This document shows positions 25,601 through 33,322 of a stretch of 64,000 nt of DNA, one piece after another; within the stretch, counting starts at the first letter, position 1, and every line of letters starts with the position of its first letter. Source of the stretch: Melaminivora suipulveris (lineage in GTDB: Bacteria > Pseudomonadota > Gammaproteobacteria > Burkholderiales > Burkholderiaceae_C); assembly GCF_003008575.1 (NCBI RefSeq), contig NZ_CP027667.1, positions 2,628,001 to 2,692,000 of the forward strand. The letters are read 5' to 3'. Position numbers and translations under genes: made by a program. Below the pieces are notes generated by a model. It was not told where the DNA came from. It made no database searches and was given only the letters and a program-made list of their open reading frames with translations.

Positions 25601-26760
25601 CCCCGGGCGTCGACGGTGCCGCCACCGGCGCGCAGATGCGCTTCGGGCACGTCCCAGGTGCTGCCGTCGTAGCTGGCCTGGGCGCGCACGGCTTCGACGG
25701 GCAGGTGTTGCTTGTCCCACGGGCCGGGGCGGGCGTTGCGCAGGTCGGCGCTGATGCGCCAGCCATTTTCGCCCTCGGGCTGCACGGCCGCCGTGCCGGC
25801 GAGCTGCGTGGTGGGGGCCTGGGGCCAGAACAGCGCCAGGTCCAGGCCCTGCATGTCGGCCTGGGCCTGCTCCAGGGGCTGCGCCAGCCAGGGGGCGATG
25901 CGCGCCTGCACGTCGGCGCGCAGCGGCGCGTCGGCGTCCGGGTCCTGCGGGCCGCCGCGCAGTTGCGCCGTGGCCTGCAGCCGCGCCTCGCGCCCGGACA
26001 GGGTGCCGGTCACGCGGGCATCGGCCTGGGCGTGCACGGTTTCCTCGCTGCCGGGCACCTGCGCGCGCACGCTGCCTTTGAGCGTCGCCTCCAGCGGCAT
26101 GGGCGCGCGTGCGCCCAGCGTGGCGTCCAGGCTGTAGCGGCCTTGCGCGACCTCGACGTGATCGATGCGCAACCGGTGCTGGTTGCCGTCATAGCCATAG
26201 TGGCCGGCCAGGTCGTCGATGGCCAGGGGCTGGGTGGCGTCGCCGCGGCCGGCCCAGATCAGGTGGTCGATGCGAAACGGCAGGTCCACCTGGAGGGGCA
26301 GCACCAGTTCATTGAGCGGCTCGGGCGGGCCCTCGTCCGGCTTGGCCTCGCCGAGCTGGCGGATGGTGATGCTGGAGGCGTGCACTTCGCCCAGCTTGAG
26401 CTGGCGCTGCAGCAGCGCGCCCAGGCTCCAGCCGACGTCCACGTCGTCGGCCTCCACCGACAGGCCGTCGTTGCTCCAGCGCAGGTGGTCGATGTGCCCG
26501 CCGGTACGCAGCGACCCGGTCACGCCCTCGGCCTGCAGCTGCTGGCCCTCGGGCAGGTAGCGCGCGGCGCGGTCCAGCGCCGTGGCCAGCGAGTTGCCGC
26601 TGCCGGCCCACCACCACAGGCCTGCGGCCAGCGCCACCAGCAGCACGCCCAGCACCGCCAGGGTGCGCCAGACGTAGCGCCAGCGACTCTTGGGCGGGGG
26701 CTTGGGCTTGGGCGCCACGGCGGCGGCGTAGGGTTCGGAAGACTGGTGCGAAGAAGACAT
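22621..26760 (-). CDS. tamB: translocation and assembly module protein TamB
   Basis: A 1379-residue inner-membrane-anchored protein bridging the periplasm to TamA for outer-membrane protein or lipid export. One N-terminal membrane anchor lies at about 33-51 (LAVLGVLLVALAAGLWWWAG). A very long repetitive beta-rich body and the conserved C-terminal DUF490/TamB domain follow, ending in SAVDLIYTVRYD, the family's terminal signature. Length is normal for the family. It lies downstream of tamA in the same direction with a 327-bp gap holding a dispersed repeat. Confidence 0.92.
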   Translation of the reverse strand: MSSSHQSSEPYAAAVAPKPKPPPKSRWRYVWRTLAVLGVLLVALAAGLWWWAGSGNSLATALDRAARYLPEGQQLQAEGVTGSLRTGGHIDHLRWSNDGLSVEADDVDVGWSLGALLQRQLKLGEVHASSITIRQLGEAKPDEGPPEPLNELVLPLQVDLPFRIDHLIWAGRGDATQPLAIDDLAGHYGYDGNQHRLRIDHVEVAQGRYSLDATLGARAPMPLEATLKGSVRAQVPGSEETVHAQADARVTGTLSGREARLQATAQLRGGPQDPDADAPLRADVQARIAPWLAQPLEQAQADMQGLDLALFWPQAPTTQLAGTAAVQPEGENGWRISADLRNARPGPWDKQHLPVEAVRAQASYDGSTWDVPEAHLRAGGGTVDARGRYTPATQALEGQARLANVNPAQLHTRLAPLPLSGTASASGNAAGDDAAVRFAADLRAAGAPRRTGAADAAVLALQRLSTQGRWHGKRVDVTQLLVQAQGAEVRAQNLSIDTQALAASGRVQAELPGASAQASGEMAPASGAGTLAVRISDAQRVQRWLGDLGVPAAGVSLDGRAQLDAQWRGGWQSAQRQLQAAGLLPAEGASAAKPGDFSLQAQLRTPRLLVSRAAEPGSGSDALALELTRTSAALRGSLADLALDFDGLLRQNNDLQADLHLRASAGSSGAGRWQGRVNELRVQASMKDQPGPWTLLLAEPVELALQQQPRLQMQAGAASARLTGPEPGQVQLRWQPLRYAQGAQGGMELTSQGTLQGLPLAWANAFKQDGQGALARLGVSGDLVLAGAWDVAATDAGLRARASVRRSGGDIRMATGAQAAPGAPTVVHSSGEGKGAGAPKAQGAGAGTAAGPVTSAGLRELALEVTAEGEDVRARLSWDSERAGRVQAEGSTRLAHGTDGAWQWPEDAPLAANIHAALPEVGVWSMLAPPGWRVHGTLNADVRLSGSRAAPRWNGELAADRFAIRSVLDGVDLQDGRLRATLQGEQLTITELHLKGGRGSRARIAGFSGNRTAAPLDGGTLDGSGTLSWTGATGQGKDAMSSIRMDLRAQARQLQVLVRADRQVSVSGDLRARLEQGQVVLRGDLSVDRATIILPEAGAPALGDDVVVHSAALDRAAAEKAQQAAQRSQGREQPGSVQAARTPDVAVSLDLGQDFAVQGRGVTTRLTGKLDITANAASSGQPRVTGEVRTDQGRYRAWGQALDIETGLLRFNGPYDNPALDVLALRPNIAVRAGVQVSGSAKSPNVRLYSEPELPDAEKLSWVVLGRSAAAGGAEAALLQQAALAFLSGNGDKSSGGIAQKLGLDEIGFKGPGQGEGAAGAALTFGKRLSRDLYVTYEKSLSGALGTLFIFYDLSKRLTLRGQTGEQSAVDLIYTVRYD

Positions 26761-27024
26761 GAAGGAAAGCGGTCAAACGGGGTGCGCGGGCGCCGGCTGT
26801 CGTTCTTGGCACCTACGCGCGAAGGGAAGAAGGCTGCCTGGCAGCCGCGCCTGGGCGCTGGCGGACAGGCGCGCGTTCCCTGCGGCCCAAGGGTACTGCC
26901 GTGCGCGCGAGCGTCTGGCGCGGCGCGCATGAAGCGCTGTAGGAAGCGACGGGCAACGGCTGTAGGCGCGGCCGCAGGCGCGCGGCTGGCGCATGGGGCC
27001 GAGAAGCCGCCGCGTCAGCAAAAT

Positions 27025-27086
27025 ATGAAGAAAAAACGCCTTCAGTCGCCGTGAATAAAGCGCCTTTAGCTACTGAAATTATAGCA
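27025..27086 (-). repeat. dispersed AT-rich intergenic repeat, copy 6; tamA-tamB gap
   Basis: Reversed copy: TAGCTAAAGGCGCTTTATTC and then GGCGACTGAAGGCG and a T tract. It abuts the tamA stop codon. The remaining 26761-27024 stretch holds no gene I can support and no clear terminator; GC-rich sequence there resembles filler. Confidence 0.6.
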
Positions 27087-27087
27087 A

Positions 27088-29067
27088 TCAGAACGTATAG
27101 CCCAGGCGCAGGTGCAGCCGCAGCTGGCGCTCCCGCACGCCGTAGGCCAGGTCCGCCTGCAGCGGCCCCACCGGGCTCTTCCAGCGCAGGCCGGCGCCAA
27201 TGCCCACGCGCGGGCGCAGGTCGCCCACCTTGTCGGCCACGGCGCCGACGTCGATGAAGGTGGCGCTCTCGAAGTCCATGCGGTTGCCGCGGATGGTGAT
27301 GGGGCGCTGCCATTCCACACTGCCCACCGTCAGGTAGCGCCCGCCGTACAGCGTGCCGTGGTCGGTGCGCGCGCCGATGCGCCGCCAGCCGTAGCCACGC
27401 ACGGTGGTGTCGCCGCCGGTCAGGAACAGCTGCGTGACGGGAATCGCCGCGCCACCCCGCGCCAGCACCGCGCCGCCCTCCAGGCGCAGCGAGATGCGAC
27501 TGTTGCGGCGGATGCCTTCGCCCACGTCCACACGGCCGGTGTCGATGAAGGATTGCCAGCGCAGCAGCACGCGCGTGAACGGATCGCGCTCGGGGCGCAG
27601 CGTCATGCCTGCGCCCAGTTCGGCCGCCAGGCCCCAGCCGCGCGTGGGGTTGTTGTTGTCGTTGAAGTAGCGCCCGGTCCAGCCGTAGTTGGCCGTCAGG
27701 GCGCTGCTGGAGGGTGGCGGGTTCTCGCCCTGGCTGCTGGCGGTGTCGAACTGCAGGAAGTAGCTGCGGTCGATGTGGTCGCTGCTTTTGGTGCGGCCGG
27801 CGCGCACGCGGCTGCTGTTGACTTCGTAGTCGCCGGTGGTCTCGCGCTGCAGCTGCAGACCGGTGAACCAGCGCCAGCCGTCCTCGCTGGGCAGCGCCGT
27901 CCAGTCGGTGGAGATCAGCTTGTGCTTGCGGTCGAACTCCAGCTTGGACAGCGCCCGCCAGCCGATGCCGGGCAGGCGGTTGTGCGTGTGCTCCAGCGAC
28001 AGGCGCGGGCCGCTGTCGGTGGACAGGCCGACGCCGAAGACGGCCTTTTGCAGCGGCGCCTCGCGCACCTGCGCGGTCACCGGCACGGCGGCCTCGGCGG
28101 CGTCCCGGTCGATGGCGTCGGTGTTCAGCGTCAGGAACACGGCGTCGTAGTAGCCGCTGCTGGCCAGGCGCTGCTGCGCGTCCAGCAGGCTTTGCTCGCT
28201 GTAGGGCGCGCCGACGGGCACGCGGGCGATGCGGCGCGCGCCCTCGGGGTCGTAGCGCTCGTCGCCCTGGATCTGCACCGGGCCGAAACGCAGATCCGGG
28301 CCGGGGGCGTATTGCACCGACAGGTCGGCGCGGGCCCGGTCGGCATCCACGTCGGCGCGGCTTTTTTCGACGCGCGCCAGCGCGTAGCGGTCGGTCTGCA
28401 GTTGCCGCAGGCCTTGCGATTTGGCGTCGTCCCAGTCGCGCTGGGTAAACGGCGCGCCCGGCTGCAGGCCGAAGGAGCGCTGCAGTTGCGCCTGGCGGCG
28501 CGCCAGCAGCGCGGCGTCGGGCCGCTCGGGCGCGTCGCTGCCCAGCACGCTGATGGCGGTGCTCGCGATCTGCGTGCGCTCGCCGGGCTGCACGCTGACG
28601 GTGATGGTGCGCGCCGGGGTGTCGCTGCGCTCGCCGGCGCCGGGCGCAGGGTTGTCGGTCAGCGCCACCGTGATCTCGGGGCTGAAGTAGCCCAGCGTGG
28701 CCAGCAGCTCGCGCACGTCGGCCTCGGCCGCGCCCAGCAGGCGGCGCAGTTCCTCGTCCTGCAGGTCGGGCAGGTGGGCGAAGCGCTGCAACTGCATGTG
28801 GCGCGCCAGGTATTCGCGCACGTCCTTGTCTGGTGCCTCGACGTGCAGGGCGAAGGCGTCGGGGCCGCTGCCCTCGGGCGCGTCGGATTCGATGGCGCCG
28901 TGCCGCTCGTCGGCCTGGCGCTCGCCGCTGAAGAAATCCTTGATGGTGCCGCAGCCGGGCAGGGCGGCGGCCAGCGCCAGCGTCAGCAGCAGCGCCGGCC
29001 AACGGGAGCGCGGCGCGGCGAACGGATGCGGGGAGGGGGCGGAAGAGGAGGTTGCGTAGATGCTCAC
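27088..29067 (-). CDS. tamA: BamA/TamA-family outer membrane protein (TamA)
   Basis: About 659 residues. N-terminal export signal (WPALLLTLALAAALPGC), POTRA-type repeats at roughly 90-330, then a C-terminal 16-strand barrel ending in LHLRLGYTF with terminal phenylalanine. Conserved barrel segments GGDTTVRGYGWRRIG and GALTANYGW-like strands support the BamA superfamily; pairing with tamB supports TamA. The start is GTG 29067, 11 bp after the upstream VWA stop, because the signal peptide begins shortly after; the frame extends much further upstream as a shadow. The signal ends in an imperfect lipobox LPGC, unusual for a barrel protein. Confidence 0.85.
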   Translation of the reverse strand: MSIYATSSSAPSPHPFAAPRSRWPALLLTLALAAALPGCGTIKDFFSGERQADERHGAIESDAPEGSGPDAFALHVEAPDKDVREYLARHMQLQRFAHLPDLQDEELRRLLGAAEADVRELLATLGYFSPEITVALTDNPAPGAGERSDTPARTITVSVQPGERTQIASTAISVLGSDAPERPDAALLARRQAQLQRSFGLQPGAPFTQRDWDDAKSQGLRQLQTDRYALARVEKSRADVDADRARADLSVQYAPGPDLRFGPVQIQGDERYDPEGARRIARVPVGAPYSEQSLLDAQQRLASSGYYDAVFLTLNTDAIDRDAAEAAVPVTAQVREAPLQKAVFGVGLSTDSGPRLSLEHTHNRLPGIGWRALSKLEFDRKHKLISTDWTALPSEDGWRWFTGLQLQRETTGDYEVNSSRVRAGRTKSSDHIDRSYFLQFDTASSQGENPPPSSSALTANYGWTGRYFNDNNNPTRGWGLAAELGAGMTLRPERDPFTRVLLRWQSFIDTGRVDVGEGIRRNSRISLRLEGGAVLARGGAAIPVTQLFLTGGDTTVRGYGWRRIGARTDHGTLYGGRYLTVGSVEWQRPITIRGNRMDFESATFIDVGAVADKVGDLRPRVGIGAGLRWKSPVGPLQADLAYGVRERQLRLHLRLGYTF

Positions 29068-29078
29068 GCTGCCATTAT

Positions 29079-30266
29079 TTATTTGGACAGGAGCCGCATC
29101 GCATCCTCCAGGCCCTTGAGTGACAGGGGAAACATCCGGTTTCCCATGATCTGCTGGATGACGCCGATGCTCTGGCGGTACTGCCACACGCCCTGCGGCT
29201 CGGGGTTGATCCAGGCGAACCGCGGGAAGGCGTGGGTCAGGCGCTGCAGCCATTCGGCGCCCGGCTCCTCGTTGTTGTATTCGACGCTGCCACCGGGCTG
29301 CAGGATTTCGTAGGGGCTCATGGTGGCGTCGCCGACGAAGACCAGCTTGTAGTCCTTGTTGTACTTGCGGATGATGTCCCAGGTCGGGAATTTCTCGGCG
29401 AAGCGGCGGCGGTTGTTCTTCCACATGTAGTCGTAGACGCAGTTGTGGAAGTAGTAGAACTCCAGGTGCTTGAACTCGGACTTCACCGCCGAGAACAGCT
29501 CTTCCACGCGCGCCACGTGCTCGTCCATGGTGCCGCCCACGTCCATGAGCAGCAGGAGCTTCACGTTGTTGTGCCGCTCGGGCACCATCTTGATGTCCAG
29601 CCAGCCGGCGTTGGCCGCCGTGCTGCGGATGGTGTCCGGCAGGTCCAGCTCCAGGTCGCTGCCGGTGCGGGCGAACTTGCGCAGCCGGCGCAGCGCGACC
29701 TTGATGTTGCGCGTGCCCAGCTCCTGCGTGTCGTCGTAGTCGCGGTAGGCGCGCTGCTCCCAGACCTTCACGGCGCTCCTGTTCTTGCCTGGTCCGCCGA
29801 TGCGCACGCCCTGCGGGTTGTAACCGCCGTGGCCGAAGGGGCTGGTGCCGCCCGTGCCGATCCACTTGTTGCCGCCTTCGTGCCGGCCCTTTTGCTCCTC
29901 CAGGCGCTTCCTTAAAGTCTCCATCAGCTCGTCCCAGCCCATCTTCTCGATGGCGGCCTTTTGCTCGGGCGTCAGCTCGCGCTCGAGCATCTTGCGCAAC
30001 CAGTCGGCGGGGAGTTCGCGGGTGATGTCGGTCAGCAGCTCCACGCCCTTGAAGTAGGCGCCAAAGGCGCGGTCGAACTTGTCGAAGTGCTTCTCGTCCT
30101 TGACCAGGGAAGTGCGCGCCAGGTGGTAGAAGTCGTCCATGCTCCAGGCGTCATCGGAGTTCGGACCGGCGACACCCGCCTGCAGGGCTTCGAGCAGAGT
30201 GAGGAATTCGCGCACCGATACCGGCAGCTTTCCGGCGCGCAAGGCGTAGAAGAAATCGATCAGCAT
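29079..30266 (-). CDS. CoxE-type VWA domain protein
   Basis: A 395-residue cytosolic protein of the VWA/CoxE (COG3552) family. The MIDAS-like metal site is LLLMDVGGTMDEH at about 245-257, a DxGGT variant of DxSxS. The N-terminal helical domain has MLIDFFYALRAGKLPVSVREF. These proteins partner with MoxR AAA ATPases, one of which is encoded three genes upstream in the same direction. The likely role is cofactor insertion or assembly of a protein complex; the client is not evident. Confidence 0.87.
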   Translation of the reverse strand: MLIDFFYALRAGKLPVSVREFLTLLEALQAGVAGPNSDDAWSMDDFYHLARTSLVKDEKHFDKFDRAFGAYFKGVELLTDITRELPADWLRKMLERELTPEQKAAIEKMGWDELMETLRKRLEEQKGRHEGGNKWIGTGGTSPFGHGGYNPQGVRIGGPGKNRSAVKVWEQRAYRDYDDTQELGTRNIKVALRRLRKFARTGSDLELDLPDTIRSTAANAGWLDIKMVPERHNNVKLLLLMDVGGTMDEHVARVEELFSAVKSEFKHLEFYYFHNCVYDYMWKNNRRRFAEKFPTWDIIRKYNKDYKLVFVGDATMSPYEILQPGGSVEYNNEEPGAEWLQRLTHAFPRFAWINPEPQGVWQYRQSIGVIQQIMGNRMFPLSLKGLEDAMRLLSK

Positions 30267-30287
30267 GAAAAATGCCTCCAGCGCTTG

Positions 30288-30887
30288 TCAGTCAAGCGCA
30301 TGGCGCTGCAAAAGATAGAGCAGCTGCGCGCGCGCCTCGGGCCACTCGCCCGAGCGCATGCTGTACATGACGGTGTCGCGGATGGTGCCGTCGCGGCGCA
30401 GCGCATGGCCGCGGATGACGCCGTCCTTCCTGGCGCCCAGGCGCTCGATGGCGCGCTGCGACGCGAAGTTGTAGTTGTCGGTGCGCCAGCCGACCACGTG
30501 GCAGGCCAGCTCATCGAAGGCGTGGCCCATCATGAGCAGCTTGGCGGCGGTGTTCACGTGCGTGCGCTGCACGCTCTTCGCGTACCAGGTCCAGCCGATC
30601 TCCACGCGCCGCACGGCCGGCAGGATGTCGTGGTAGCTGGTGCTGCCCAGCACGCGGCCGGTGGCCTCATGCAGCACGGCGAAGGCGAAGCGGTTGCCGG
30701 CCTCGCGCATGGCCAGCGCGGTCTCGATGTAGGCGCGCGTGTCCTGGGGCTCAGGCACGCTGGTCACACGGATGCGCCACAGCTCGCCATCGGCAGCGGC
30801 GGCGGCCAGGCCGGCTTCGTGCGTGAGAGACAGCGGCTCCAGACGCACGCCGCGGCCTTGCAGGATGACGGGCTCGACGAAGGCCAT
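30288..30887 (-). CDS. GNAT-family N-acetyltransferase (RimJ/RimL-like)
   Basis: A 199-residue acetyltransferase. The N-terminal VRLEPLSLTHEAGLAAAAAD is typical of RimJ/L-type enzymes. The acetyl-CoA site is divergent, with WTWYAKSVQRTHVNTAAKLL replacing the R/Q-x-x-G-x-G/A loop, and NYNFASQRAIERLGARKDG marks motif B. Substrate is unknown. It lies 21 bp upstream of the VWA gene and 2 bp after the small membrane gene, so it is part of the moxR transcript. Confidence 0.85.
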   Translation of the reverse strand: MAFVEPVILQGRGVRLEPLSLTHEAGLAAAAADGELWRIRVTSVPEPQDTRAYIETALAMREAGNRFAFAVLHEATGRVLGSTSYHDILPAVRRVEIGWTWYAKSVQRTHVNTAAKLLMMGHAFDELACHVVGWRTDNYNFASQRAIERLGARKDGVIRGHALRRDGTIRDTVMYSMRSGEWPEARAQLLYLLQRHALD

Positions 30888-30889
30888 GT

Positions 30890-31126
30890 TCAGCCCCCCG
30901 CACCCATGCGCGACGCGCGCGCATTGCGCCAGCGCCGCGCCAGGTTCAACCCCAGACCGCCGCCCAGACCCACCAGCGCGATGCCGGCGACGCTGGCCGC
31001 GCCGTAGCCCTCGGCAAACAGGTCCAGGCCCAGCAGCAGCGCCGTGCCATAACCCGCGAGCGCACCGGCGACGAAGCCGACCGCGTCGCTCGCGCCCTCC
31101 AGCAACAGACGTCGTGCAGCGCTCAT
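30890..31126 (-). CDS. small two-span membrane protein, unknown function
   Basis: A 78-residue protein with two glycine/alanine-rich hydrophobic stretches at about 14-34 and 42-62 and a basic C-terminus (ARRWRNARAS). It is tightly packed between the moxR and GNAT genes. No family recognised. Coding is supported by operon packing and membrane-protein composition. Confidence 0.6.
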   Translation of the reverse strand: MSAARRLLLEGASDAVGFVAGALAGYGTALLLGLDLFAEGYGAASVAGIALVGLGGGLGLNLARRWRNARASRMGAGG

Positions 31127-31139
31127 GGAGCCTCGCCCT

Positions 31140-31994
31140 TCAGCGGTTGCGCTGGTTCATGAAGACAAGTTTTTCGAACAGGCTCACGTCCTGTTCGTTT
31201 TTCAGCAGCGCGCCCACCAGCGGCGGCACGGCGACCTTGTTGTCGGACGATTGCAGAGCCGACAGCGGAATTTCCTCCGCCAGCAGCAGCTTGAGCCAGT
31301 CGATGAATTCGCTGGTCGAGGGCTTTTTCTTCAGGCCCGGCAGGTTGCGCACGTCGTAGAAGGTCTTCATCGCCGCGCTGAGCAGCTCGCTCTTGAGCGT
31401 GGGGAAGTGCACGTCGACGATCTTCTTCATCGTCTCCTGGTCGGGGAACTTGATGTAGTGGAAGAAGCAGCGTCGCAGGAAGGCGTCGGGCAGTTCCTTT
31501 TCGTTGTTGGAGGTGATGAAGACCAGCGGGCGGTGCCTGGCCCGGATCATCTCGCGCGTCTCGTAGCAGTAGAACTCCATGCGGTCGAGCTCGCGCAGCA
31601 GGTCGTTGGGAAACTCGATGTCGGCCTTGTCGATCTCGTCGATAAGCAGCGCCACCGGCTGCTCCGCCGTGAAGGCCTGCCACAGCACGCCGCGCACGAT
31701 GTAGTTGTGGATGTCCTTGACGCGCTCCGAACCCTCAATGTCCGCCAGCTGGCTGTCGCGCAGGCGGCTCACGGCGTCGTATTCATACAGGCCTTGCTGC
31801 GCCTTGGTGGTCGACTTGATGTGCCACTGCAAGAGCGGCATGTTCAGGGCGCCGGCGACCTCTTCGGCCAGCAGCGTCTTGCCGGTGCCGGGCTCGCCCT
31901 TGACCAGCAGCGGGCGTTGCAGCGTGATGGCAGCATTCACGGCCAGCATCAGGTCTTGCGTGGCCACGTAGTTCTGGGAACCTTGGAATTTCAT
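31140..31994 (-). CDS. MoxR-family AAA ATPase
   Basis: A 284-residue AAA+ ATPase. Walker A is GEPGTGKTLLAEE at about 38-50, Walker B LLIDEIDKAD near 118-127, sensor-1 FITSNNEKELPDAFLRRCFF near 156, and a C-terminal lid domain ends at the stop. MoxR ATPases act as chaperones with VWA partners. It heads a leftward cluster with a CoxE-type VWA gene and tamAB, and is divergent from cytochrome c4. Confidence 0.92.
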   Translation of the reverse strand: MKFQGSQNYVATQDLMLAVNAAITLQRPLLVKGEPGTGKTLLAEEVAGALNMPLLQWHIKSTTKAQQGLYEYDAVSRLRDSQLADIEGSERVKDIHNYIVRGVLWQAFTAEQPVALLIDEIDKADIEFPNDLLRELDRMEFYCYETREMIRARHRPLVFITSNNEKELPDAFLRRCFFHYIKFPDQETMKKIVDVHFPTLKSELLSAAMKTFYDVRNLPGLKKKPSTSEFIDWLKLLLAEEIPLSALQSSDNKVAVPPLVGALLKNEQDVSLFEKLVFMNQRNR

Positions 31995-32079
31995 GAAGGA
32001 AAGAAAAAGGAAGGGCCCCTGAACGGCGGAGGGCGCCGGCGAGGGAAAGCGTTGATGAAAAGGCTTGACAGGCGCTCGC

Positions 32080-32085
32080 TATAAT
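32080..32085 (+). promoter_or_regulatory. likely -10 element for cytochrome c4
   Basis: Perfect TATAAT about 48 bp before the start codon. A perfect TTGACA stands only 9 bp upstream, too close for a normal -35; a TTGATG is at 22 bp. The -10 assignment is reasonable, the -35 is unresolved. Confidence 0.45.
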
Positions 32086-32108
32086 CTTTTGGATACTGCA
32101 GAGACAAC

Positions 32109-32122
32109 CAATCATCTGATTG
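32109..32122. promoter_or_regulatory. palindrome in the cytochrome c4 leader
   Basis: CAATCA-TC-TGATTG, 6-bp perfect arms, between the -10 element and the start codon. It does not match FNR (TTGATnnnnATCAA). Possible operator; no regulator assigned. Confidence 0.3.
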
Positions 32123-32132
32123 TGCGCGCAAA

Positions 32133-32789
32133 ATGAAAAAAACATTGACCACGATTTTCGGCCTGGCTGTCGCCCTGGCGACCAGCATGGGCAACGCCCA
32201 GGACATCAAGGGCGACGCCAAGGCCGGCGCCGGCAAGGTCGCCATGTGCATCGGCTGCCACAGCATCCCCGGCTATCAGGCAAGCTTTCCCGAGGTGTAC
32301 AAGGTGCCCATGATCTCGGGCCAGGGCGCGGCCTACATTGCCGCCGCGCTGCACGCCTACCAAAAGGGCGAGCGCCGCCACCCGACCATGCGCGGCATCG
32401 CCGATTCGCTGACCGACCAGGACATCGCCGACGTCGCCGCCTACTACGCGGCCCAGGGCCCGGCCGAGGGCGGCGCGACCCGCGCGCGCGAGCCCGGCTC
32501 GCAGGTCTCGGCGCTGCTGCAAAAGGGCGCCTGCGTGTCCTGCCACGGCGACAATTTCTCCAAGCCCATCGACGGCAGCTACCCCAAGATCGCCGGCCAG
32601 CACGCCGACTATCTCTACGCGTCGCTCAAGTCGTACAAGATGGACCATGGCGCCTATGTGGGCCGCAGCAACGGTGTCATGGCCGGCATCGCCAAGCAGT
32701 TCAGCAACGCCGAATTGAAGGAGCTGGCCAACTACATCGGCTCGCTCGACGGCGACCTGCGCGTGGTGCCGCAATCGCGCTTCCGCTGA
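32133..32789 (+). CDS. diheme cytochrome c4
   Basis: A 218-residue periplasmic diheme cytochrome carrying electrons to terminal oxidases. The signal peptide is cleaved near SMGNAQD. Two heme-attachment motifs are CIGCH near 39-43 and CVSCH near 133-137; distal methionine ligands lie in HPTMRGIADSL and SNGVMAGIAKQF. The duplicated class I domains and length fit the c4 family. It is monocistronic and ends at a clear terminator; functional link to the oxidase cluster 10 kb away is likely. Confidence 0.93.
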   Translation: MKKTLTTIFGLAVALATSMGNAQDIKGDAKAGAGKVAMCIGCHSIPGYQASFPEVYKVPMISGQGAAYIAAALHAYQKGERRHPTMRGIADSLTDQDIADVAAYYAAQGPAEGGATRAREPGSQVSALLQKGACVSCHGDNFSKPIDGSYPKIAGQHADYLYASLKSYKMDHGAYVGRSNGVMAGIAKQFSNAELKELANYIGSLDGDLRVVPQSRFR

Positions 32790-32811
32790 ACGCCGCTTCT
32801 TGTGAGCCCAG

Positions 32812-32833
32812 GCCCGCCGCGTGCGGGCTTTTT
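32812..32833 (+). terminator. intrinsic terminator after cytochrome c4
   Basis: GCCCGC / GCGGGC stem with a 5-base loop, followed by a TTTTT tract, 22 bp after the stop codon. Confidence 0.8.
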
Positions 32834-33322
32834 GGCGTTTGGCGGGTCGGTGATACCGGCACGCATGGGTGCGGCATTGCTGGCCTTTATCGGGGGCGCT
32901 TCCTACAATCGGGTAGCCACGCCGCACCGGCGTCGGCGCCGCAATTGCCCGGCGACGGGCTCCCCCACCAGTTTCCAGAGGCGCAGCTCCTGCGCCCCGC
33001 CGCCCCACTCGCGGGCCGCGCCTCAAGAAGATCCATGCGTTTTCCCGTTTCCACCCCTTGCATTCGCACCGCGCGGCTGGCCTGCTCCACCGCGGCGCAG
33101 GCGCGGGCGCGGCGCCTGGGTGGAGCGCGGCAGCCGGCCCTGCCGGCCGCGGGCCACCTGGCCCGGCGGTAGCTTCCCCGCCTGGCGCGCGTGCTGCGCC
33201 GGGCACGTCATCAGCACCACCGGGCCGCGATCTGGTGCGTCGCCCGCCCGGACCACGATGACCGCCGCCGGCCAGCGCTTCGTCTGGCCCGTCACTGCCC
33301 GCTGCCGCCCAGGAGTTCCGCC
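32834..33322. other. about 490 bp without a supported gene
   Basis: GC-rich stretch between the cytochrome c4 terminator and the universal stress gene. A TACAAT at about 32904 could be a -10. The best ORF (33035-33172, 45 codons) has proline/arginine-rich composition unlike a real protein. No RNA or repeat recognised. Confidence 0.5.

Noticed and set aside
22660..27054. 1464-codon open frame on the plus strand opposite tamB
   Set aside because: Composition is alanine/glycine/arginine/glutamine-rich without any motif, while the opposite strand encodes a complete TamB with its C-terminal signature. A GC-codon-bias shadow.
32065..32085. Complete sigma-70 promoter TTGACA/TATAAT for cytochrome c4
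   Set aside because: The hexamers are 9 bp apart instead of about 17, so only the -10 was kept.
33035..33172. 45-codon ORF upstream of the universal stress gene
   Set aside because: Weak ribosome binding site, arginine/proline-rich and no similarity that I recognise; not supported as a gene.
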